5,468 nucleotides of DNA, from the NCBI GenBank assembly GCA_036559705.1, contig DATBSP010000032.1, positions 1 through 5,468 on the forward strand. Reading direction: 5' to 3'. How positions within the stretch are numbered: position 1 is the first letter of the stretch; each line of letters begins with the position of its first letter. Shown here one piece after another: positions 1 through 5,468 of this stretch. The notes beneath the pieces are model-generated. The model was not told where the DNA came from, did no database searches, and was given only the letters and a program-made list of their open reading frames with translations. Source of the DNA: Hyphomicrobium_A sp036559705. Lineage in GTDB: Bacteria; Pseudomonadota; Alphaproteobacteria; Rhizobiales; Hyphomicrobiaceae. The translations under genes were made by a program, and so were the position numbers.

Positions 1-2346
1 CAGCGCCATCGCGGCCGCGGCGATGATCGGCGACAAGAGGATGCCGAATGCCGGATAGAGCACCCCCGCAGCGATCGGCACGCCCGCGGCGTTGTACACG
101 AAGGCGAAGAACAGGTTCTGGCGAATATTGCTCATGGTGGCAACCGACAGCCGCCGCGCCCGCACGATGCCCTGCAGATCGCCGCGCAGCAGCGTGACGC
201 CGGCACTTTCAATCGCGACATCGGTGCCGGTACCCATGGCAATGCCGACGTCGGCGGCCGCGAGCGCCGGGGCGTCGTTGACACCGTCTCCGGCCATAGC
301 GACCACGCGGCCATCACGCTTCAGCTTGTCGACGACAGCGCTCTTTTGCTCCGGGAGCACTTCGGCTTCGATCTCGGTAATGCCGAGGTGGCGCGCGATG
401 GCCTGCGCCGTGGTGCGGTTGTCGCCCGTCAGCATGACGATATGAATGCGATCGGCGCGCAATGCTTCGAGCGCTGCCTGCGTCGATGCCTTGATCGGAT
501 CGGCGATGGCGAGAACGCCGGCCGCCTTGCCGTCGACACCGACAAAGATCGCCGTGGCGCCGTCGGCGCGCAGCCGCTCGGCCTCGCCGGTGAGCGGGGC
601 GATGTCAACGCCCTGCTCTTTGAGGAAGATCGCGTTGCCGAGGACGATGCGCCTGCCCTCGACCGTTCCGAAGGCACCCTTGCCGGTGGGCGAGTCAAAG
701 TCCGCTGCCGGCGCGAGCATGAGCTTGCGCGCCTCTGCCGCGGCAACGATGGCCGCTGCCAGCGGATGCTCGCTGGCCCTCTCGACACTGGCGGCGAGCC
801 GCAGGAGGCTCGCCTCGTCAAAGCCGGCGGCCGGCACCACGGCAGTAACTGCCGGCTGGCCTTCGGTCAGCGTGCCGGTCTTGTCGACGACGAGGGTATC
901 GACCTTCTCCAGCCGTTCCAGCGCTTCAGCGTTCTTGATCAGCACACCGGCCTCGGCGCCGCGCCCGACACCGACCATGATCGACATCGGCGTAGCTAGG
1001 CCGAGCGCGCACGGACAGGCGATAATGAGCACGGCGACGGCGGCGACGAGCGCGTACGAGAAACGCGGCTCCGGCCCCCAAATCATCCACGCGGCAAACG
1101 CCAGAACCGCGGTCAGGATGACGGCGGGCACGAACCAACCTGCCACCGCGTCCGCAAGGCGTTGGATCGGCGCGCGGCTGCGCTGCGCCTCCGAGACAAG
1201 CGCGACGATGCGTGCCAGCATGGTGTCGCGCCCGACACGTTCGGCCTCGATGATCAGCGCGCCGCTGCGATTGAGCGTGCCGCCGATCACGCCGGCGCCG
1301 ATGGACTTGCTCACTGGCATCGACTCGCCGGTCACCATCGATTCATCGACGGCGCTGCGGCCCTCGACGACTTTGCCGTCGACAGGAATTTTCTCCCCGG
1401 GGCGCACGCGCAGGCGATCGCCGATGACGACCTCATCGAGCGGAATTTCACTCTCGGTGCCGTCCGCCGCGACGCGACGCGCGGTCTTCGGGGCAAGATC
1501 GAGCAGGGCGCGGATGGCACCGCCGGTGCTCTCGCGCGCCTTGAGCTCGAGCACCTGCCCAAGCAGCACCAGCACAGTGATGACGGTCGCCGCCTCGAAG
1601 TAGACCGGCACCGACCCGTCGTGGCCGCGGAGGGCTGCGGGGAACGCGCCCGGCAGCAGCGTGGCGACGACGCTGTAGGCGTAGGCCGCGCCGATGCCGA
1701 GTGCGATCAGCGTGAACATGTTGAGATTGCGCGTCTGTACCGAGTGGTACCCGCGCTCGAAGAACGGCGCGCCAGCCCACAGCACGACCGGCGTCGCCAG
1801 CAGGAGCTGCACCCCATTCGAAACCGAGCCCGGGACGACATGGTCCCAGCCAAGCAGATGATTGCCCATCTCCAGCACGAACACTGGCACCGTCAGCGCT
1901 AGCGCGATCCAGAACCGGCGCTGCATGTCGACGAGTTCGGGGTGCGGACCGTGTCCTATGCTCACTTCAACCGGCTCGAGTGCCATGCCGCAAATCGGGC
2001 ACGAGCCGGGGCCGACCTGGCGGATCTCGGAGTGCATCGGGCAGGTGTAGATCGTGCCGGGCACAACCGGCCCCAGCGGCGCGTTTTCCTTCGCCAGGTA
2101 GCGCTCAGGATCGGCGATGAATTTGGCGCGGCAGCCGGGATTGCAGAAGTAGTACGTGCGCCCGCCGTGCTCGGCGCGGTGCTTCGCCGTATGCGGATCG
2201 ACGTTCATCCCGCACACGGGATCTTCGGCCAGCGAATGTGGAGCGTCGGCCGCTTGGGTAGCTTTCTGCCCGCAGCAGCCATCGCCGTGCGCGTGGGCAT
2301 GCGGGTGGGCGAGCGTAGCGCCGGCAGCGTGCGGCTTATCGGCCAT
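1..2346 (-). CDS. copA: Copper-translocating P1B-type ATPase (3' end cut off by window)
   Basis: This is a Cu(I)-exporting P-type ATPase of the inner membrane that uses ATP to pump copper out of the cytoplasm. 782 residues are visible; I estimate a few tens of C-terminal residues are missing. In order: a His-rich leader (H14-H20, then C24-C25); a YHS domain at about 41-84 (DPVCGM, then C68 and C72); a heavy-metal-binding domain at about 100-125 (YTCPMH, CPICGM); membrane segments from about 146; the actuator motif TGES (339-342); the metal-site motif CPC (444-446); the phosphorylation motif DKTGTLT with D488; the nucleotide-binding SEHP motif (H527-P528); and the hinge GDGVND (686-691). N744-X6-YN(751-752)-X4-P757 and M780 near the cut fit the TM7 and TM8 signatures of Cu(I) pumps. 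No ferredoxin-like HMA domain is seen. The start is firm: a GAGGA site lies 7 bases upstream, and an in-frame TAG at 2371-2373 leaves no other start. It lies 67 bases downstream of murI on the same strand. Confidence 0.96.
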   Translation of the reverse strand, partial: MADKPHAAGATLAHPHAHAHGDGCCGQKATQAADAPHSLAEDPVCGMNVDPHTAKHRAEHGGRTYYFCNPGCRAKFIADPERYLAKENAPLGPVVPGTIYTCPMHSEIRQVGPGSCPICGMALEPVEVSIGHGPHPELVDMQRRFWIALALTVPVFVLEMGNHLLGWDHVVPGSVSNGVQLLLATPVVLWAGAPFFERGYHSVQTRNLNMFTLIALGIGAAYAYSVVATLLPGAFPAALRGHDGSVPVYFEAATVITVLVLLGQVLELKARESTGGAIRALLDLAPKTARRVAADGTESEIPLDEVVIGDRLRVRPGEKIPVDGKVVEGRSAVDESMVTGESMPVSKSIGAGVIGGTLNRSGALIIEAERVGRDTMLARIVALVSEAQRSRAPIQRLADAVAGWFVPAVILTAVLAFAAWMIWGPEPRFSYALVAAVAVLIIACPCALGLATPMSIMVGVGRGAEAGVLIKNAEALERLEKVDTLVVDKTGTLTEGQPAVTAVVPAAGFDEASLLRLAASVERASEHPLAAAIVAAAEARKLMLAPAADFDSPTGKGAFGTVEGRRIVLGNAIFLKEQGVDIAPLTGEAERLRADGATAIFVGVDGKAAGVLAIADPIKASTQAALEALRADRIHIVMLTGDNRTTAQAIARHLGITEIEAEVLPEQKSAVVDKLKRDGRVVAMAGDGVNDAPALAAADVGIAMGTGTDVAIESAGVTLLRGDLQGIVRARRLSVATMSNIRQNLFFAFVYNAAGVPIAAGVLYPAFGILLSPIIAAAAMAL

Positions 2347-2353
2347 GACGGGG

Positions 2354-2358
2354 TCCTC
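2354..2358 (-). promoter_or_regulatory. Ribosome binding site of copA
   Basis: GAGGA on the minus strand, 7 bases before the ATG at 2346. This is the clearest Shine-Dalgarno match in the window and supports the chosen copA start. Confidence 0.75.
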
Positions 2359-2367
2359 GTCGGCGGG

Positions 2368-2386
2368 ACCCTAATATAAGAAGGGC
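2368..2386 (-). promoter_or_regulatory. Possible copA promoter/operator: CCCT-N9-AGGG dyad with a TATATT box
   Basis: The 67-base murI-copA gap contains the inverted repeat CCCT (2369-2372) and AGGG (2382-2385) around an AT-rich 9-base centre, in otherwise GC-rich DNA. On the minus strand the centre reads TATATT (2373-2378), five of six matches to the sigma70 -10 consensus. No good -35 box is seen 16-19 bases upstream. A -10 box inside a dyad suggests a repressor site, as with CsoR-type copper regulators. MerR/CueR dyads instead sit between the -35 and -10 boxes. The sequence does not closely match the CsoR or CueR operators I can recall, so the regulator is unassigned. The dyad has no T-tract, which argues against a terminator. 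Confidence 0.35.
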
Positions 2387-2413
2387 TATGCGTTTAGCGA
2401 GCGTTGACCCACG

Positions 2414-3262
2414 TCAGGCGGCGGCAAGCTCGAAGGAAGCAACTTCCGGCCAGAACACCCGGGCACGGCCGCTGATCAGGACTGGGTTGCCGGTCGTCAT
2501 CAATGTGAGCGAAGGGCCACGATCTCCGGCCACGTAGTGCTGGTGGCGGGCGAGGTAGTCCTCGAGGCTGTCGGCAACGACCTCCGGCTGCGAGAGGATG
2601 CGCGTGAACGGCGGCAAATGCCGGCGGAACAGATGCTCGACCAGGGGGAAGTGGGTACAACCCAGGATCGCCCGGTGCGGGGGCACTCCGTTCGTCTGCT
2701 CCATCAGGCCGCGCACGCCGTCCTCGACGAGGCGCTCCAGCTCGGCCTCAGGCGCCTCGTCCTCGATGGCACCAACAAGGCGCGAGCAGATCTGCTGCAC
2801 GACGGTGACGCGCGGGCAGCGCTTGCGGATCTCCTCGGGGTAGACGCCGGAGGTTATGGTGCGCGTCGTGCCGAACACGGCGATGAGGTCGGTGTTGTAC
2901 TTCTGCGGGTACTGAGGGGTAGACACAGCCCACGGCGTTTGCGTCGCCCCCTCGACGGTTGGCGCCACGATGCCGAGCACATTGTGGCCGTGCCAAGGGC
3001 TTGCGGGCAACCATTTCTGCTGCAGATGCCTCGCGGCGACTGCGGTTGCCGTGTTGCAGCCGAGCAGGACGAGCTTGCACCCTTGCGAGAACAGCGCTTC
3101 GACACAGGTGCGCGTCAGATCGATGACCTCGGCGGAGGGGCGGTCGCCATAGGGCACGTGAGCGTGGTCGCCCAGGTAGAGAAAGGGCTTGTCGGGGAAC
3201 CGGACGACGAGCGCGCGCAGCACGGTAAGCCCCCCGAGGCCTGTGTCGAAAACACCGATCAT
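2414..3262 (-). CDS. murI: Glutamate racemase (Asp/Glu racemase family)
   Basis: This cytoplasmic, cofactor-independent racemase converts L-glutamate to D-glutamate for the peptidoglycan stem peptide. The 282-residue protein is near the usual length. Its N-terminus FDTGLGGL (5-12) matches the family FDSGxGGL, with Thr in place of the usual Ser at position 7. HVPYG (35-39) is the substrate-site loop. GCNTATA (68-74) carries catalytic C69, and GCTHFPLVE (201-209) carries the second catalytic C202 and H204. About ten extra residues appear to lie between GIVAP (97-101) and IAVFGT (127-132), where typical MurI is shorter. TTGNP (257-260 region) fits the usual C-terminal TTGD motif. ATG 3262 is the only possible start, because no alternative start codon lies between it and the in-frame TGA at 3293-3295. 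No Shine-Dalgarno sequence is visible. The gene follows fabI by 46 bases and may be cotranscribed with it. The family is certain; racemization of glutamate specifically is likely but inferred. Confidence 0.9.
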   Translation of the reverse strand: MIGVFDTGLGGLTVLRALVVRFPDKPFLYLGDHAHVPYGDRPSAEVIDLTRTCVEALFSQGCKLVLLGCNTATAVAARHLQQKWLPASPWHGHNVLGIVAPTVEGATQTPWAVSTPQYPQKYNTDLIAVFGTTRTITSGVYPEEIRKRCPRVTVVQQICSRLVGAIEDEAPEAELERLVEDGVRGLMEQTNGVPPHRAILGCTHFPLVEHLFRRHLPPFTRILSQPEVVADSLEDYLARHQHYVAGDRGPSLTLMTTGNPVLISGRARVFWPEVASFELAAA

Positions 3263-3282
3263 GCGCGTGTGTGGGGCGCCAT
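3259..3282 (-). other. Seven-codon mini-ORF overlapping the murI start (ATGA)
   Basis: An ATG at 3282-3280 in the fabI-murI gap opens a reading frame encoding MAPHTRA. It ends in a TGA that overlaps the murI ATG in the form ATGA (3262-3259). murI lacks a visible Shine-Dalgarno sequence, so ribosomes ending this short frame could restart on murI. The mini-ORF also lacks a strong Shine-Dalgarno sequence, so it may be chance. Confidence 0.25.
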
Positions 3283-3308
3283 CGTCAGCCCGTCAAGATG
3301 TGAAGCTT

Positions 3309-4184
3309 CTACTCAGCGGCTTCCGACGGCGAACGTCCACCGGGTGTGGTGGTGGTTTCGCTATCGAGCTGCTTCAGCGCATCGAGGCTGGGCATGGCGA
3401 CGGTTGAATACCCGCAGTCGACGAAATGAACCTCGCCGGTCACCGCTCCCGACAGGTCGGAAAGCAGGTAGAGCGCTGAGCCACCGACCTCGTTGAGGGT
3501 TGGCGTGCGCTTCAGTGGCGCGTGCTCTTTCTGATAGTTGAAGATGACACGCGCGTCGGAAACCCCGGCGCCCGAAAGGGTGCGCATCGGACCGGCGGAC
3601 AGCGCGTTGACGCGGATTCCCTGCGGGCCGAGGTCGGCTGCGAGATAGCGCACGGATGCCTCGAGGGCGGCCTTGGCGACGCCCATCACGTTATAGGACG
3701 GCACGGACTTCGTAGCGCCGCCGTAGCTAAGGGTCAGCAACGAGCCGCCGTTTTGCATCAAGGGGATGGCGCGCTTGGCGACTTCAGTGAACGAGAAGCA
3801 CGAGATCACCATCGTGTTGGTGAAGTTGTCGCGCGTGGTGTTGACGTAGCGGCCCGAGAGCTCGCGCGGATCGGAATAGGCAAGCGCGTGCACGACGAAG
3901 TCGAGGTTGCCCCAGCTCTCCTTGATGCGGGCGAAGACGCGATCGACGCTATCGAGGTCGAGCACGTTGGCCGGTTCGATGATCTCCGAGCCGAGCTGCT
4001 TGGCGAGTGGCAGGGCGCGGCGCCCGAATGCACCATCCTGATAGGTGAAGGCGAGCTGCGCGCCTTGGCCGGCGAGGATGCGGGCGATGCCCCAGGCGAT
4101 TGAACGCTCGTTGGCGACGCCCATGATGAGCCCACGCTTGCCAGCCATGATCGGGCCAGGTTTGGCTAGATCGATCTCGGTCAT
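3309..4184 (-). CDS. fabI: Enoyl-ACP reductase (NADH), FabI
   Basis: FabI reduces trans-2-enoyl-ACP to acyl-ACP, the last step of each type II fatty acid elongation round, in the cytoplasm. The 291-residue protein has the atypical short-chain dehydrogenase fold of this family. The cofactor loop is GVANERSIAWGIA (22-34). The catalytic pair is Y164 and K171 (YNVMGVAK, Y-X6-K), preceded by Y154 in LTLSYGG. The conserved SAGPMRTL lies at 196-203. Compared with the 262-residue E. coli enzyme it has about 12 extra N-terminal residues and a hydrophilic C-terminal tail of about 20 residues with four consecutive Thr (277-280). ATG 4184 is chosen because AGGAA lies just upstream (4190-4194). M13 is a second possible start closer to the usual family N-terminus. 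fabB lies 115 bases upstream and murI 46 bases downstream, all on one strand. The resemblance is to alphaproteobacterial FabI. Confidence 0.96.
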   Translation of the reverse strand: MTEIDLAKPGPIMAGKRGLIMGVANERSIAWGIARILAGQGAQLAFTYQDGAFGRRALPLAKQLGSEIIEPANVLDLDSVDRVFARIKESWGNLDFVVHALAYSDPRELSGRYVNTTRDNFTNTMVISCFSFTEVAKRAIPLMQNGGSLLTLSYGGATKSVPSYNVMGVAKAALEASVRYLAADLGPQGIRVNALSAGPMRTLSGAGVSDARVIFNYQKEHAPLKRTPTLNEVGGSALYLLSDLSGAVTGEVHFVDCGYSTVAMPSLDALKQLDSETTTTPGGRSPSEAAE

Positions 4185-4189
4185 GGGAG

Positions 4190-4194
4190 TTCCT
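4190..4194 (-). promoter_or_regulatory. Ribosome binding site of fabI
   Basis: AGGAA on the minus strand, 5 bases before ATG 4184. It favours this start over the internal Met at residue 13. Confidence 0.6.
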
Positions 4195-4248
4195 GTCGTT
4201 CCTTGAATAATTGTCGACAGCTCGAAGCCGCCGCCGCGGGTTAATAGC

Positions 4249-4317
4249 CGTTACACGCCGGGCGGCTGTTCCCGGCAGGACAGCGTTCTGCGGGCCGTTC
4301 TAGCTCGTTACACGCCG
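4249..4317. repeat. 12-bp direct repeat spanning the fabB 3' end
   Basis: The 12-mer CGTTACACGCCG occurs at 4249-4260 and again at 4306-4317, 57 bases apart. The right copy encodes the last residues of FabB (RRVT); the left copy lies in the intergenic gap. The match extends through a TAGC beside each copy if one inserted base is allowed. The left copy shares its last four bases with the hairpin stem at 4257-4262. Confidence 0.5.
4257..4276 (-). other. Hairpin in the fabB-fabI gap (6-bp stem, 8-base loop)
   Basis: GCCGGG (4257-4262) pairs perfectly with CCCGGC (4271-4276) around an 8-base loop, about 25 bases past the fabB stop. No T-tract follows on the minus strand, so it is not a standard intrinsic terminator. 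It could stabilise the fabB mRNA 3' end or weaken read-through into fabI. The rest of the gap (4185-4299) shows no clear promoter; the only AT-rich patch is around 4204-4213. Confidence 0.4.
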
Positions 4318-5468
4318 AAAAACGAGCGTGGCATTGGTGCCGCCGAAGCCGAAGCTGTTCGACATCACACAGTTAAGGCTAACATTATCGATCCGTTCGC
4401 GCACGATGGGCATATCGGCCAGCTCCGGATCGATCTCCTCGATATTGGCGCTCTCGCAGATGAAGCCATTGTTCATCATCAGGAGCGAGAAGATCGCCTC
4501 CTGGACGCCAACGGCACCGAGTGAATGGCCGGTAAGCGACTTGGTGGCGGCGATCTTCGGAACGTCGCCATTGAACACGGCGCGGATCGCCTCGATCTCG
4601 CGCAGGTCGCCGATGGGCGTGCCGGTGCCGTGCGGGTTGATGTAGTCGACCTTCTGGCCGATGCCTTTGCCGTCGAGACCCCTGAGAGCCAGCTGCATGC
4701 AGCGCACGGCCCCCTCACCCGACGGCGCAACCATATCGTAGCCGTCCGAGGTGGCGCCGTAACCGGCGACCTCACCATAGATGCGCGCGCCCCGCGCCTT
4801 GGCGTGCTCGAGCTCCTCGAGCACGACGACACCGGCACCGCCAGCGATGACGAAACCGTCACGGTTCTTGTCGTAGGCACGGCTGGCCTTCGCCGGCGTG
4901 TCGTTGAACTTGGAGGACATGGCCCCCATGGCGTCGAACAGCACCGACAGGGTCCAGTCGAGTTCCTCGCAGCCGCCAGCGAACATCACGTCCTGCTTGC
5001 CCCACTGAATGAGCTCGGCGGCATTGCCGATGCAGTGCGCGGAGGTTGAGCAGGCGGACGCGATTGAATAGTTGACGCCCTTGATCTGAAAGCTGGTCGC
5101 GAGGGCGGCGGAGGGGCCCGAACACATCGCCTTCGGCACCTCGAAGGGTCCGACCTTGCGCGGGTCCTTCTCGCGCGTCACGTCGGCGGCAGCGACGATG
5201 GCCCGCGTCGACGGGCCGCCCGCGCCCATGATGATGCCGGTGCGCTCATTGATGACGTCTTTTTCTTCCAGGCCGGCGTCGCGAATGGCCTGCTCCATCG
5301 CAATATAGTTCCAGCCGACGCCGTCGCCCATGAAGCGGCGCGGCTTGCGCGGAACCTGCGATTCCCAGTCGATGTTGGGGGCGCCGTGCACTTGGCAGCG
5401 GAAGCCGAGCTCTGCGTACTTGTCGGCGCGAACAATGCCGGACTTCGCCTCGCGGAGAGACGCGAGCA
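4300..5468 (-). CDS. fabB: 3-oxoacyl-ACP synthase I, FabB (5' end cut off by window)
   Basis: FabB is a cytoplasmic condensing enzyme that joins acyl chains to malonyl-ACP. It is the form that elongates the unsaturated intermediates made by FabA. 388 complete codons are visible. The reading frame runs unbroken to the window edge (first residues LASLREAKSGIV), so the GTG at 5391 is internal and not the start. About 24 N-terminal residues are probably missing, judging by E. coli FabB. The thiolase-fold active site is complete: the nucleophile Cys in SACSTSAHCIG (codon 5050-5052), His in NPHGTGTPIGD (codon 4630-4632), and Lys and His in KSLTGHSLGA (His codon 4525-4527). The C-terminus has the conserved NSFGFGGTNATLVF. 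The ACSTSAHCIG motif and the RFMGDG segment favour FabB over FabF. The gene is followed after 115 bases by fabI. In related Alphaproteobacteria fabA commonly precedes fabB, but that region is outside the window. Confidence 0.96.
   Translation of the reverse strand, partial: LASLREAKSGIVRADKYAELGFRCQVHGAPNIDWESQVPRKPRRFMGDGVGWNYIAMEQAIRDAGLEEKDVINERTGIIMGAGGPSTRAIVAAADVTREKDPRKVGPFEVPKAMCSGPSAALATSFQIKGVNYSIASACSTSAHCIGNAAELIQWGKQDVMFAGGCEELDWTLSVLFDAMGAMSSKFNDTPAKASRAYDKNRDGFVIAGGAGVVVLEELEHAKARGARIYGEVAGYGATSDGYDMVAPSGEGAVRCMQLALRGLDGKGIGQKVDYINPHGTGTPIGDLREIEAIRAVFNGDVPKIAATKSLTGHSLGAVGVQEAIFSLLMMNNGFICESANIEEIDPELADMPIVRERIDNVSLNCVMSNSFGFGGTNATLVFRRVTS

Noticed and set aside
446..1603. Long open frame on the plus strand (385 residues, Ser/Ala/Thr/Arg-rich) opposite copA
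   Set aside because: It lies wholly antisense to copA, whose catalytic motifs are all intact. Its composition is low-complexity with no recognisable domain, as expected of shadow frames in high-GC DNA.
2369..2385. Reading the CCCT/AGGG dyad as a murI terminator
   Set aside because: The stem is only 4 bp, the centre is AT-rich, and no T-run follows on the minus strand.
3304..3309. AAGCTT palindrome after fabI
   Set aside because: It is a 6-bp palindrome of the kind expected by chance; no longer dyad surrounds it.
2537..3496. Plus-strand open frame (319 residues) opposite murI and the 3' end of fabI
   Set aside because: It spans two well-supported minus-strand genes and the gap between them, is rich in Arg and Asp, and has no recognisable motif. 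It is an antisense shadow.
4525..5049. Plus-strand frame (174 residues) opposite fabB
   Set aside because: It is antisense to the active-site region of FabB, with no motif or clear start signal of its own.
5389..5391. GTG at 5391 as the fabB start
   Set aside because: The frame continues upstream to the window edge with residues typical of the FabB N-terminus (SGIV, YAELGFRCQV), so this GTG is an internal Val codon.

Overview
The window is a high-GC stretch carrying four genes, all read from the minus strand. In order of transcription (right to left) they are fabB (5' end cut off by the window), fabI, a murI-type glutamate racemase and a copA-type copper P1B-ATPase (3' end cut off by the window). 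The FabB and FabI sequences resemble those of Alphaproteobacteria, probably Hyphomicrobiales (Rhizobiales), where fabA-fabB-fabI is a common gene order. fabA would then be expected just beyond the right edge. This assignment rests on recall of family sequences, not on a search.

Right part (3309-5468): 3-oxoacyl-ACP synthase I (FabB) and NADH-dependent enoyl-ACP reductase (FabI) carry out the condensing step and the final reducing step of type II fatty acid elongation. The 115-base gap between them holds a 6-bp hairpin without a T-tract and a 12-bp direct repeat of the fabB tail. Middle (2414-3262): a complete but somewhat divergent glutamate racemase, which would supply D-glutamate for peptidoglycan. 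It has no visible Shine-Dalgarno sequence, and a 7-codon mini-ORF overlaps its start codon as ATGA. Left part (1-2346): a Cu(I)-exporting ATPase with a His-rich N-terminus, a YHS domain and a Cys-rich heavy-metal-binding domain in place of the usual HMA domains. It has a good ribosome binding site, and its short leader holds a CCCT-N9-AGGG dyad around a TATATT box, which may be a separate metal-responsive promoter.

The first three genes form a coherent envelope-synthesis group (membrane lipid and cell wall). copA is a different function on the same strand and probably has its own promoter. I see no RNA genes, insertion sequences, CRISPR arrays or phage genes. I found no convincing undescribed system here. 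The points worth a second look are local: regulatory sites, unusual residues and domain architecture.
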